Part shown: piece after piece, positions 38,561-47,729 of the stretch
Layout: each line of letters opens with the position of its first letter
Position numbering within the stretch: the stretch's first letter is position 1
Assembly (NCBI RefSeq): GCF_029946515.1
Contig: NZ_JARZHH010000013.1
Location: 124,001-188,000, forward strand
Source: Polyangium sp. 6x1
Lineage (GTDB): Bacteria > Myxococcota_A > Polyangia > Polyangiales > Polyangiaceae
Length of the DNA stretch: 64,000 nt
Reading direction: 5' to 3'
Position numbers and translations under genes: made by a program
The notes under the pieces: generated by a model
The model's input: only the letters and a program-made list of their open reading frames with translations
Told to the model about the DNA's origin: nothing
The model's database searches: none

Positions 38561-39919
38561 TCAGATCGACGCGAGCGCCTCGACCAGGCGGTCGAGGTCT
38601 GCGCGCGTGTGACGCTCGGTCACGGCGATGAGCAGCTCGCCTTTGCGATCGGGGCTGATGCGGCCGAGGTCGAAGCCGGGGATGATTTCCCGCGTGGCGA
38701 GCGTGTCGCAGACCTTCTTTGCGTCGCCGCCGCGCACGCGTACGACGAACTCGTTGAAGGTTGGGGCGCTGTACGGCAGCGCGTAGCCTTCGAGCCCTGC
38801 GATTGCTTTCTTCAGGTATTCGGCCTTGGCGAGGCACTGACGCGCGGCTTCGACGAAACCCTTCTTGCCGAGCATGCACATCTTGATCGTCATCGCGGTC
38901 GCGCAGAGGCCGCTGTTCGTGCAGATGTTGCTCGTGGCTCGCTCGCGGCGGATGTGCTGCTCGCGTGTGGCCAGCGTGAGCACGTAGCCGCGGTTGCCTT
39001 CCTTGTCGACGGTCTCGCCGACGATGCGACCGGGGATTTGCTGGAGGTATTTGCGGTCGTCGCGGCATGCGAAGAGACCCACGCCGGGGCCGCCGAATTG
39101 CGGCGGGAGACCGAGCGGCTGGCCTTCGCCCACGGCGATGTCGGCGCCGAGTGCGCCGGGCGACTCGAGCAGCGCGAGTGCGTACGGGTCCTCGGTCGCC
39201 GTGATCACGAGTGCGCCTTTTGCGTGCGCGGCCTCGGCCACCTTCCGGAGATCGCAGATCGATCCGTAGAAGTTTGGGTATCCGACGACGACGCACGCGG
39301 TCTCGTTCGTGATGGCGGCTGCGAGTGCGTCGACGTCTGCGGCGCCGTCGGCGGCGAGGGGCACGGTCGTGAGCGAGGCCTTGCCGGTCCCGAGGCTTCG
39401 TACGTGCGTCTCGATCGTCTCGAGATACTCGGGGTGGATGCCTGCGGAGATGACCGTGTGCTCGCGTCCGACGAGCCTGCGCGCCATCAGCACCGCCTCG
39501 GCGGCGGCGCTCGCGCCGTCGTACATCGACGCGTTTGCCAGCGGCAGACCGAAAATCTCGCTGACGATCGTCTGGAACTCGTAGATGACCTGCAGCGTGC
39601 CCTGCGCGACCTCGGGCTGGTACGGCGTGTAGGCCGTGTAGAACTCGCTGCGCAGGATGAGCTGGTCGGCGGCGGGCGGGAAATGATGCTCGTAGGCGCC
39701 GGCGCCGAGGAACGAGAGCATCCCGGCCGCGCGGTTCTTGCGGGCGAGCTCTTCGAGGTGGCGCATGAGCGACGGCTCGTCGACCGGCGCGGGCAGGTCG
39801 AGCGGGCGATCGTAGCGGGCGCGTGCGGGGATCGATTCGTAGAGCGCCTCGAGCGACGGCAGGCCGACGGCCTCCAGCATCGAAGCGATCTCCTCGGGCG
39901 TATGAGGGAGGTATCGCAT
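38561..39919 (-). CDS. gcvPA: Glycine dehydrogenase (decarboxylating) subunit 1, P-protein alpha
   Basis: A 452-residue GcvPA protein, one half of the two-subunit P-protein of the glycine cleavage system. Characteristic segments are MRYLPHTPEEIASML at the N-terminus, FLGAGAYEHHFP (about 70), FYTAYTPYQPEVAQGTLQ (about 93) and NASMYDGASAAAEA (about 130), all typical of this subunit. The PLP lysine lies in the other subunit (GcvPB). It is encoded after gcvT and gcvH on the same strand. gcvPB, usually next to gcvPA, is absent; instead the stop codon abuts the palindromic element B. Confidence 0.95.
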   Translation of the reverse strand: MRYLPHTPEEIASMLEAVGLPSLEALYESIPARARYDRPLDLPAPVDEPSLMRHLEELARKNRAAGMLSFLGAGAYEHHFPPAADQLILRSEFYTAYTPYQPEVAQGTLQVIYEFQTIVSEIFGLPLANASMYDGASAAAEAVLMARRLVGREHTVISAGIHPEYLETIETHVRSLGTGKASLTTVPLAADGAADVDALAAAITNETACVVVGYPNFYGSICDLRKVAEAAHAKGALVITATEDPYALALLESPGALGADIAVGEGQPLGLPPQFGGPGVGLFACRDDRKYLQQIPGRIVGETVDKEGNRGYVLTLATREQHIRRERATSNICTNSGLCATAMTIKMCMLGKKGFVEAARQCLAKAEYLKKAIAGLEGYALPYSAPTFNEFVVRVRGGDAKKVCDTLATREIIPGFDLGRISPDRKGELLIAVTERHTRADLDRLVEALASI

Positions 39920-39954
39920 GGGTGTGGAGAGGGATGAGGAGGCCGCGGCCCGTC

Positions 39955-40356
39955 TCAGTGGCCGGCGGTCTTCAGCAGCTCAGTATAGGCGGCAGCGTCG
40001 AGCAGGCCATTGAGCTCGCTCCGATCGGAGGGCTCCACGGCGATCATCCACGCGAGGCCGTAGCAGTCCTCGTTCACCTTCTCCGGCTCACTCTCCAGGT
40101 CTTTGTTGATCGCGACGATCTTGCCGCTCAAGGGGGCGAAGAGGTCGCTCAGCGTCTTGACGCTCTCGATGGTCCCGAAGGCCTTCCCGGCGGTGATCGT
40201 CTCGCCGACCTTCACGTCGAGGTTCACGAGCGTGATGTCACCGAGCTGATCCACGGCGTACGCCGTGATGCCCACGAGCACCCGGCCGTCCTCTTCCTTC
40301 GTCCACTCATGATCCTTGGTGTACCGACGATCCGATCGAACATCATCACTGCTCAT
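39955..40356 (-). CDS. gcvH: Glycine cleavage system H protein
   Basis: A 133-residue lipoyl carrier that shuttles the aminomethyl group between P, T and L proteins. The lipoylation site is in ESVKTLSDLFAP (Lys about 72). The N-terminus has RYTKDHEW and the domain contains GITAYAVDQLGDI, both typical of GcvH. Length is normal. It lies between gcvT (45 bp upstream) and gcvPA (35 bp downstream) on the same strand. Confidence 0.96.
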   Translation of the reverse strand: MSSDDVRSDRRYTKDHEWTKEEDGRVLVGITAYAVDQLGDITLVNLDVKVGETITAGKAFGTIESVKTLSDLFAPLSGKIVAINKDLESEPEKVNEDCYGLAWMIAVEPSDRSELNGLLDAAAYTELLKTAGH

Positions 40357-40400
40357 ACGAAGCCCTCTCTCCTGTCCCCTGCTACGACGACACGCTTTCG

Positions 40401-41513
40401 TTACGAACGCTTGTAAAACGGAGTCTTCGCCACGACGGCGCTCACCGAGCGGCCGCGGCAGTCGACCTCGATCGAGGTGCCCACCTCGGCCATCGACGTG
40501 GGCAGATACCCGAGGCCGATGTTCTTGCCGACCGTGGGGCCGGGGCTGCCGCTCGTGCACACGCCGACCTTGATTCCCACCTTGTCGAGGAGCGGATAGC
40601 CGTGCCGCGCGATGCCGCGGCCGGTCATCTCGAAGCCGACGAGCTTGCGCGTCAGGCCCGCGGCCTTGATGCGCTCGAGCGCCGTGCGGCCCACGAAGTC
40701 GCCCTTGCCGAGCTTCACGACCCAGCTGAGGCCGGCTTCGAGCGGGTTCGTCGTCTCGTCGATCTCGTTGCCGTACAGCGACAGGCGCGCTTCGAGGCGC
40801 AGCGTGTCGCGTGCGCCGAGGCCGGCCGGCTCGAGGCCGAGCGGGCCGCCGAGCTTGACGAGCGCGCGCCAGAGCTGCGCCGCGCCGTCCGTGGGACAGA
40901 AGATCTCGACGCCGTCCTCGCCCGTGTAACCCGTGCGCGCGACCGTGCACGGGACGTTCGCCAGCGTGGCGTCGCGGAAGTGGAAGCTCGGGAGCTCGGC
41001 GAGCGCGGGGCCGTCCCCGCCCGCCTGCGCGAGCAGCGCGAGCGCCTTCGGGCCCTGCAGCGCGATCAGCGCGGTGCGATCGGAGGCGTCGTCGAAGTCG
41101 CAGTGGTTCACCGCGGCGGCCCGGAAATGCGCAGCCATCTTGTCGCGGTTCGAGGCATTGCAGACGATGAGCCACTTGGTCTGCGAGATCCGGTAGACGA
41201 TGAGGTCGTCGAGGATCGTGCCCGATTCGTTGCACGCGACGGTGTAGAGCGCCTGCCCGTCCATGAGGCGCTTCGCGTCGTTCGTGATGAGGTAGTTGAC
41301 CACGTCTGCCGCGTAGTCGCCGTTGAGGACGAGCTCGCCCATGTGGCAGACGTCGAAGATCCCCACGGCCGTCCGCACGGCGCGGTGCTCGTCCGTGACG
41401 CCCTTGTACTGCACGGGCATCTCCCAGCCCGCGAACGGCACGAGGCGGCCGCCGAGCGCGACGTGCTCGTCGTAAAGAGGGGTCCTGCGAAGCGCTGCCG
41501 GGGACTGATCCAT
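40401..41513 (-). CDS. gcvT: Aminomethyltransferase, glycine cleavage T protein
   Basis: A 370-residue folate-dependent T protein that releases ammonia and forms methylene-tetrahydrofolate. Recognisable blocks are TPLYDEHVALGGRLVPFAGWEMP at the N-terminus (named in part), VGIFDVCHMGEL (about 57), the YTGEDGVEIFCP block (about 196; YTGExGxE) and GLGARDTLRLEA (about 232). ATG 41513 gives the standard length; the long upstream frame is not needed. First gene of gcvT-gcvH-gcvPA. No glycine-riboswitch sequence was found upstream (41514-41640). Confidence 0.96.
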   Translation of the reverse strand: MDQSPAALRRTPLYDEHVALGGRLVPFAGWEMPVQYKGVTDEHRAVRTAVGIFDVCHMGELVLNGDYAADVVNYLITNDAKRLMDGQALYTVACNESGTILDDLIVYRISQTKWLIVCNASNRDKMAAHFRAAAVNHCDFDDASDRTALIALQGPKALALLAQAGGDGPALAELPSFHFRDATLANVPCTVARTGYTGEDGVEIFCPTDGAAQLWRALVKLGGPLGLEPAGLGARDTLRLEARLSLYGNEIDETTNPLEAGLSWVVKLGKGDFVGRTALERIKAAGLTRKLVGFEMTGRGIARHGYPLLDKVGIKVGVCTSGSPGPTVGKNIGLGYLPTSMAEVGTSIEVDCRGRSVSAVVAKTPFYKRS

Positions 41514-41639
41514 GGTCGACACCCCGCGCGATGTAGTCCGATTCGGGGTCGAAGTCGATGGGCGTCCGGTACGGTCCAGCGCGGACGCACGATCGCAGCG
41601 TGCACGCTCCATGACGCGCCGCGCATCCTGCTGGAAGGC

Positions 41640-42158
41640 TCATTCGAGCTTCGTTGGATCGAGGGGTTGTCCCTGCGGCGTGAGGCCGAGCTCGCGCCAC
41701 CGCTCCTCTTCGGTGAGGCCGTCCTTTGCCGGGGGGCGGGTCACGTCACGCACGACGATCTCGGTGTGGTCGTCGCGCATGAAGATTTCGATGTCGAGGA
41801 CGCGCGCGGGCGCGGGCGCGGACTTCGCCGTCGCGCCTTGGAGCACCGTCTTCGGCGGCTCGGACGCGACGCGCGCGGAGACGACGCGCTCCTTCACGTA
41901 CGTCGTGACGTCCTCGGCGCGCACGCTGCCCCGCGCGAAGACGGCGTCGGGGAACTGCGCGGTCACCGTCATCGCGCGGGGTAGTTTGAGCCCAAACGCA
42001 TCGACCGTGCCCTCGGCGAGCTCGCCGGGCGCGAGTTGATCGGGGCGCGGGGCCGGGGCCGCCGAGGAGGCGGGGGCGGGCGCGCGACGCTCGCTCTCCC
42101 CGCGGCAGCCCGAGAGGAGCACGAGCGCCGCGGCGGCGCAGAGGAGCGCGTGTTTCAC
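41640..42158 (-). CDS. Lipoprotein encoded at the end of the minor pilin operon
   Basis: A 172-residue lipoprotein with lipobox LLSGC (Cys about 18), a low-complexity Ala/Pro linker (about 25-45) and a mixed alpha/beta C-terminal domain. The GTG start overlaps the pilY1 stop (GTGA), so the two are translationally coupled. In Pseudomonas the equivalent position behind pilY1 is held by pilY2/pilE, but this protein does not resemble a pilin. It may be an assembly or surface-retention factor for the PilY1 tip (inference). Confidence 0.75.
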   Translation of the reverse strand: MKHALLCAAAALVLLSGCRGESERRAPAPASSAAPAPRPDQLAPGELAEGTVDAFGLKLPRAMTVTAQFPDAVFARGSVRAEDVTTYVKERVVSARVASEPPKTVLQGATAKSAPAPARVLDIEIFMRDDHTEIVVRDVTRPPAKDGLTEEERWRELGLTPQGQPLDPTKLE

Positions 42159-45100
42159 TCGAGGACGAGGCCCCACGAGTCGATCCTCACCGACGTGCGC
42201 GGCGGCGGCAGGCGCTTCGTCACGGTGTTCGTCTTCGAGTTCTCGGTCGACGTGCCGCCCTGACCGGTCTGGAAGACGAGCTGGAACTCGCCCGCGGTCG
42301 AGTTGTTCACGCTCGACATCGGGCCGAACGCGGGGTCGGCGAAGTCGAGCTGCTCGTAGCAGCTCGGCGTCTGCGTGACGGCCACGCCGAACACGACGGT
42401 GCCGGGCTGCTGGTTCTCGAAGAAGCTCACGACCTGCGGCGCGTTCACGGGATCCTGCACGTACCGCGGGCACGGCCAGTCGGTCGGCGGCGTGGGGCCG
42501 TTCGCGCTGCAGGCCGTCTTCCGGTAGTAGTCGACGCCCCACACGGCGCCGTAGCCGTCGGCGCACGCGTTGCCTTGCGGGCCGGTCGGCGTGAACGTCG
42601 AGAAGTACGCGACGCCGTTGAAGAGCGAGATCGGGCCGGTCACGCGCACGCCGTTCTCGAAGGGGATCACCCAGTTGCTCTTCGTGACGAACGCGCCCGC
42701 GCCGCTCGGCTCCTCGCGGATCGACCACGCGCGCGTCTGCACGCCCGCGCTCGACGTGAACGTCTCCTGATCGCCGGTCGACAGGAGGACGACGGGGTTG
42801 CCGATCGGATCGACCGTGACGATCGGCGGTGTCTCGATGGGCTGGCGCGCCGCGGCCGTGTCGTTGCCGAACGAGTACGCGTCCCACGCGAGATCGACGG
42901 TCCACTTGTCGGGCTTCGGCGAGGTGAGGTTGATGCGGTAGAGCGTCCCGTCCGCGTCGCCGACGTAGACGCGATCGGAGACCTGGCCCGGGAGCGCGGG
43001 GTACGGAACGGGGACGCCGGTGACGGGCGAATCGAAGGAGTTTTCCTTCACCTTCGTCGAGGGGAGCGTGGGGCCGTCGTCCGCCTTGCCGCGGAAGTTC
43101 ATGAGCAGCTCGCCCGTGTCGAGGCGGACGATCGAGAGCGAGCGCGCCGCGCCGACCTTGCCGTTCGCGTCGTGCCAGCAGCGCACCACGTCGCCGCTGA
43201 CCTTGGGCTGGTAGGCGTCGGACGACGAGACGGTCGTCGTCGACTTGAGGCGCGGGCAGCTGCCGGTCGCGAGCGTCGTCGTGCCGCCGGGGAGGATCGC
43301 GACGGCGACCTCCTTCACGTCGTTGTTGCCGTCGTCGACGGCGATCGTCGTGATCGCGGGCTTGATCGTGGCGGCCCCGAAGAGCGCCTCGCCGTTCGTG
43401 TTCGTCGAGAGCTGCCAGAGGAACTTCGGCTCCGAAGGCTTCGTCACGTCGAGCGCGTAGTAGAAACTGCCGCCGAGGCCGCCGGCTGCGACGAGCACGC
43501 TCCTCCACGTCGAGCCCACCGCGCCGGCCTGCGCCTGCGCGCGCGTGCGCTGGAAGATCACGTCCTTCACGACGGGGCTTCCATCGAGGAGGAACGCCTG
43601 CCGACCGTACGTGGGCAAAATACCGGGCAGCACGTGCGGCGGGAGGAACGACCAGAGCTCGTTGTTCTCCAGCGTGTCGACGCGCTGCGTGTCGGCCGGA
43701 TCGTTCGACGCGACCTTGAACGCGTGGAGCTGGCCGTCGGTCGTGGCCGCGAAGAGCACGAGCGGGCGCTTCTTGACCACCGGATCGGCGGCGAACGCCG
43801 CGTACGACTCGTCGCGGAGGAACTCCTTCGGCGCGCCCATCGTGACGGGCGAGGCGTGGTAGATGCTGCCGAAGCCGTTGCCGTAGCGCGACTGCGGCAC
43901 GCCGGACATGCCGACTTCCCAGCGGATCACCGTGTCGGCGCAGGTGCTTGCGCTCGCGTTCGAGCCGGCGATCGCCTTGCACGCGTCGGGCACGGGGCTC
44001 GACGGGATGTCGAGCGCGAGCGGCGTCTGGGCGAGCGTCGACGCGAACACCGCGCTGTCGACCAGGCCCGTGCTCGTGCCGCCGTAGAGGCCGAGGCCGT
44101 CGTCCGTGGAGAGGTTCGGCCGGAGCGACCGACGCGAGTAGATCTGCCCGTTCGCCTGCGGTCCGACGAGCGTGAAGAACTTCCGGGACGGGGCGTTCGT
44201 GTTGAGGTTCGCCTCGAAGTCGTCGCCCTTGGCCTGCTCGATCGGCGCGAGCACCGGCTTGAGCACGCCGGCCTGGTTCTCGCAGACGTAGCGCTTGCGC
44301 TCGAGGTTGCCGGTCCAGAGCGAGCCGACGGGCGCGTCGAACGACGTGACGAACTGGTAGCCGGCGGCCGAGGCGTTGCCCTGGCTCGTCGTCGCGCCTG
44401 CCGTGGAGAAGACGGGGATCGTGCGGCTCGTCGAGCCGGCCGAGACGACGGCGAGGACCTGATCGAGCGCGCTCTTCAGCGAAGGCAGGTCGTTCGCGAA
44501 GAACGCGCGCTTCGTGCCGCCCTCGTACGCGATGCGCGAGAGCGTGCAGCAAGCCTTGAGCGTGCCCGTCGCGTTCGAGCAGAGGCCGCCGGGGCTCACG
44601 ATGTCGGCCTGCGTGAGCGCGCTGCAGTCGGTGCCCCCCGCCTGCGACAAACCGAAGCCGATGGCGAAGGTCTTGATCGGCTCCGACTGCGTCGCGAGCT
44701 CGTGCGCGATCTCGTGCGGTCGCGCGTAGGGGCACTTGCCGTTGCCGGTCGCGCACGACTCGCGCAGGTCGAGGTTCGGCTCGCCGTCCGAGAGGAGGAT
44801 GACGAACTGGTCGCGGCACTTGCCCGCGTAGTACGGATCGTTCTTCGGGCCGAAGGGTTTGCCCGTGGCCGGATCGTTCGAGCCGTCGTTCAGGAGGTAG
44901 TCGCGCGCGTCGGCGAGGATGCCCGCGATCGGCGTCGCGCCGTAGGGCCGCATCGCGAGGAGCGAGGCCTGGATGCGATCGTTCGCCTGCTGCACCTGCG
45001 CGATGGGCGCGTCGTGCGGGCCGAAGCCGACGAGACGACCTTCCCACGGCGGCGCGGCGGGGTTTCGCGCGCCGACCTCGAACTCGTGGTTCGCGCAGTT

Positions 45101-45799
45101 CGGCGGGTTGCCGTTCGCGGGCGAGCCGCCGGAGCTCCAGTTCGGGTAGTAGCTCCACATGCCCTCCGTGCCGTCGTTCGGCGCGGGCACGGAGCCGCTC
45201 GCGCCGGTGCCGGCATCGGGCAGCGTGTCGAACGTCATCAGGCCGAAGCGAACGCGATCGCGGTACGTGTCGAGCAGGCCGTCGTTCGCCTGCTGAAAGC
45301 CCGGCGCCGCGCAGGCCTGGCTCGTGTTGTTCCACGCGTGCGTCTTCAGCGCGTTCGCGGGCCAGTCCCACCAGGCCGCGCCCATCGATCCCGGGCCGTA
45401 CGCGCAGCCGTTCGAGAGGATGCGGTGAAACGGCAGGTAGTACTTGTAGTCGTAAGGATCGGGGCCGCTCGGCAGGGTGAACTCGTTGAGGAACGAGCTC
45501 GACGATCGATCCTGCGCGAAGCAGGAGAAGTTCTGGATCGTCCCCGTCAGCACGGTGACCAGCGTGGCCCAGCGGTTGAGCGGCGTGGCCGTCCCGGGGA
45601 CACACGCCGCACCCGCGTTCTCCGGCCGCTTGCCGTCGGCCATGTTCTCCATCGACCCCGAGGTGTCGATGACGAGCAGCACGTTCGGCAGCGGCGGGTT
45701 GATGTCGAGCTGCGCCTCGGCGACCGAAGAAAAGGACGCGATCGAGAGCAGCGTTGCGGCGACGATGGGAGGGCTGAGGACGCGGGTCAACGTTCGCAT
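42155..45799 (-). CDS. pilY1: PilY1-type type IV pilus tip adhesin
   Basis: A 1214-residue exported protein. After a signal peptide (SSVAEAQ, about 30) comes a von Willebrand A domain with the metal-site motif DTSGSM (about 45), several cysteine pairs, and a C-terminal PilY1 beta-propeller domain. The propeller carries DDGNNDVKEV and GDADGTLYRI, acidic loops like the calcium-binding sites of PilY1. Together with minor pilins, PilY1 caps the pilus, primes assembly and mediates adhesion and mechanosensing. It follows the four pseudopilin genes and overlaps the downstream lipoprotein gene by 4 nt. Confidence 0.9.
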   Translation of the reverse strand: MRTLTRVLSPPIVAATLLSIASFSSVAEAQLDINPPLPNVLLVIDTSGSMENMADGKRPENAGAACVPGTATPLNRWATLVTVLTGTIQNFSCFAQDRSSSSFLNEFTLPSGPDPYDYKYYLPFHRILSNGCAYGPGSMGAAWWDWPANALKTHAWNNTSQACAAPGFQQANDGLLDTYRDRVRFGLMTFDTLPDAGTGASGSVPAPNDGTEGMWSYYPNWSSGGSPANGNPPNCANHEFEVGARNPAAPPWEGRLVGFGPHDAPIAQVQQANDRIQASLLAMRPYGATPIAGILADARDYLLNDGSNDPATGKPFGPKNDPYYAGKCRDQFVILLSDGEPNLDLRESCATGNGKCPYARPHEIAHELATQSEPIKTFAIGFGLSQAGGTDCSALTQADIVSPGGLCSNATGTLKACCTLSRIAYEGGTKRAFFANDLPSLKSALDQVLAVVSAGSTSRTIPVFSTAGATTSQGNASAAGYQFVTSFDAPVGSLWTGNLERKRYVCENQAGVLKPVLAPIEQAKGDDFEANLNTNAPSRKFFTLVGPQANGQIYSRRSLRPNLSTDDGLGLYGGTSTGLVDSAVFASTLAQTPLALDIPSSPVPDACKAIAGSNASASTCADTVIRWEVGMSGVPQSRYGNGFGSIYHASPVTMGAPKEFLRDESYAAFAADPVVKKRPLVLFAATTDGQLHAFKVASNDPADTQRVDTLENNELWSFLPPHVLPGILPTYGRQAFLLDGSPVVKDVIFQRTRAQAQAGAVGSTWRSVLVAAGGLGGSFYYALDVTKPSEPKFLWQLSTNTNGEALFGAATIKPAITTIAVDDGNNDVKEVAVAILPGGTTTLATGSCPRLKSTTTVSSSDAYQPKVSGDVVRCWHDANGKVGAARSLSIVRLDTGELLMNFRGKADDGPTLPSTKVKENSFDSPVTGVPVPYPALPGQVSDRVYVGDADGTLYRINLTSPKPDKWTVDLAWDAYSFGNDTAAARQPIETPPIVTVDPIGNPVVLLSTGDQETFTSSAGVQTRAWSIREEPSGAGAFVTKSNWVIPFENGVRVTGPISLFNGVAYFSTFTPTGPQGNACADGYGAVWGVDYYRKTACSANGPTPPTDWPCPRYVQDPVNAPQVVSFFENQQPGTVVFGVAVTQTPSCYEQLDFADPAFGPMSSVNNSTAGEFQLVFQTGQGGTSTENSKTNTVTKRLPPPRTSVRIDSWGLVLE

Positions 45800-45810
45800 G
45801 AGGTCCTCCG

Positions 45811-46467
45811 TCAAGGTCCGGAGATCGGTCCGACGACGAGCTCGGCGCGGAAGGTGGTGCTCGAAAGGGTGCTCGCGACTCCGCCGGGTGGTTCGAGCCG
45901 GATGCGGCCCGTTCCATGGAGCATGACGCTCATGAAGTGGACGTTGGCCGCGCCCGCGGAGGTGTAGTCGAAGCCCGCGATGGGGCGATCGATGCGGTAG
46001 AGGTCGTTCATCTCGACGAGCAGATCGGCCGAAGCGTTCTCGATGCGGCCGAGCGTGCCGTGATGGCCGGTCTGCGCGTCGTAGGGCTGGAAGAGCGCGA
46101 AGCCGAGCTCCTTCTCGAGGTACGCCCGGCCAAACCGCGTGCAGTTCTGGTAGTACGGATCGCCCGACATGCCGAGGCACTCCGTGGAGTTCTGTCGCGC
46201 GAGGAAGTCGACCTGCGCGCCGAGATCACGCGAGAGCTTCGCGGTGACGGCGTTCATCGCGCTCTCGCCGAAGTAGCGGCTCTGCGTGGTGACGCGCGAG
46301 GTGCCGCTCGTGCTGGTCGCGATGCTGCTCGCCTGCGCGGCGAAGAGGCCGATGCTCGTGAGCATCGCGATGACGAGCACGACCACGAAGACCGTGGCCC
46401 CACGCTCGCCGCGGCGCGCGAGGCGGCGCGCGATCGCGCTCGGGTTTCTTCGGACGACCCGGCTCAC
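45811..46467 (-). CDS. pilX: PilX-like minor pilin component
   Basis: A 218-residue protein with one N-terminal hydrophobic helix (ERGATVFVVVLVIAMLT), preceded by Arg-rich residues and a Gly before the hydrophobic run, as in PilX proteins. The canonical Glu at position 5 of the mature pilin is absent. The rest is a soluble domain with a cysteine pair (STECLG and YYQNCT). GTG 46467 overlaps the pilW stop (GTGA). It lies between pilW and pilY1, the usual pilX position; assignment rests on position and the N-terminal pattern. Confidence 0.75.
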   Translation of the reverse strand: MSRVVRRNPSAIARRLARRGERGATVFVVVLVIAMLTSIGLFAAQASSIATSTSGTSRVTTQSRYFGESAMNAVTAKLSRDLGAQVDFLARQNSTECLGMSGDPYYQNCTRFGRAYLEKELGFALFQPYDAQTGHHGTLGRIENASADLLVEMNDLYRIDRPIAGFDYTSAGAANVHFMSVMLHGTGRIRLEPPGGVASTLSSTTFRAELVVGPISGP

Positions 46468-47729
46468 GAGCCACCTCCCCGCGTGTTCACGAGCGCGAAC
46501 TCGCGCTCGAGCGTGCGGACGCGCGCGAAGCGATCCGCGCCCTTCGCGCTCCCCACGAGGAAGCGGAACGGGCGACCCGCGGGCGCCGTGATCTGCGTGG
46601 GGCGATCGGGCGCGCGCGATCGCGTGGAGAGACGAACCTGCACCGAGCGCACGGCTTCGGGCCGGCTGCCTTGCACGTCGGGCGGGCCCGCGATCGCGTA
46701 GACCTGCGGGTTCGGCACGGGATCGGTGATCGGGAAGCGCTCGAGGACGGGCGCGTCCGGCTGCGAGGTCACGGTGAGCGCGCTGATGCCGAAGCGCAGC
46801 GCGATCGCGTACTCGGTGACGAGCTCGAGCGTGCCGGGGATCTCGCTGTCGTCCGGCGCGAGCTCGACGCGCACGAGCTCGGTGCGATCGACGTCGCCCG
46901 TGACGGGGTTCAGCGGCTGCACGTAATCGGCGAAGCTCGCGTCCGACACGACGGAGCGGAGCTCGTACCGGACGCGCGAGATCACGTGCACGGGCCATCC
47001 GCTGCCGAACCCCTTGATCGCGCACGAAGGGCCCGTGCCCGCGGACGATTGGATCGGCACGACGGGCGTGTTCTCGATCGTGACCTGGACCGAGTCGATC
47101 GGCGTGCCCGTCGCGGCAAACCCCTGGATGCGGCCGTAGTAGTCGCTCGTCGGGCCCTCGATGTGCAGGATGCGGCCGACGCGGAAGAGCTCGGCGAGCC
47201 TCGCGGCGACGTTGCCGTTCTGCGTGAGCGCCGTGAGGCGGCGGATCGCGCGGCTCTGCGGCTGGAGCACGATCGTCGTCGTGCTCGCGCCGGGCAGCGT
47301 CGTGCTCATCACGAAGTTCTCGCCGGAGTCGAGGTCGCCCGCGATCGTGATGCGCTCGTTGCGCAGATCGTTGCCCGCGTTCTGCGGCAGATCGGGGCGC
47401 GTCTCGATGACGACGGGCGCGAGCCTGCGCATGCCGGCCGGCCAGTCGACGAGGTTCGTCTGGGCGCAGATGCGCCGATCGGTGAAGGGGTTTCGCGTGG
47501 TGTTGCGGCCAGCGTGCTCGAGGTCCGTGCCCATGCGGCCGAGGCCCATCGACACGGCGACCTGCGCGTACGAGATGCGCGCCTCTTCCTGGAAGAGACG
47601 CACGGCGTTCTTCGAGAGGAGCACGGCCGCGGCGGCGACGAGCGCGCCCGCGGTGATGGCGACGAGCAGCTCGACGAGCGTGAAGCCGCGCCGATCGCCC
47701 GTCCGGAGGATGCGGTTGTTCGCGCGCAT
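46464..47729 (-). CDS. pilW: PilW-like minor pseudopilin
   Basis: A 421-residue prepilin with the cleavage and methylation motif RRGFTLVELLVAITAGA (Gly/Phe site about 15, Glu5 present) and a large soluble domain, as expected for PilW. ATG 47729 overlaps the last base of the pilV stop (TGATG). It would be processed by the prepilin peptidase PilD and join the PilV/W/X/FimT tip complex that primes pilus assembly with PilY1. Confidence 0.85.
   Translation of the reverse strand: MRANNRILRTGDRRGFTLVELLVAITAGALVAAAAVLLSKNAVRLFQEEARISYAQVAVSMGLGRMGTDLEHAGRNTTRNPFTDRRICAQTNLVDWPAGMRRLAPVVIETRPDLPQNAGNDLRNERITIAGDLDSGENFVMSTTLPGASTTTIVLQPQSRAIRRLTALTQNGNVAARLAELFRVGRILHIEGPTSDYYGRIQGFAATGTPIDSVQVTIENTPVVPIQSSAGTGPSCAIKGFGSGWPVHVISRVRYELRSVVSDASFADYVQPLNPVTGDVDRTELVRVELAPDDSEIPGTLELVTEYAIALRFGISALTVTSQPDAPVLERFPITDPVPNPQVYAIAGPPDVQGSRPEAVRSVQVRLSTRSRAPDRPTQITAPAGRPFRFLVGSAKGADRFARVRTLEREFALVNTRGGGS

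Noticed and set aside
41514-41640. Glycine riboswitch upstream of gcvT
   Set aside because: No paired aptamer-like motif or the usual conserved purine-rich blocks were seen in the 127 bp.
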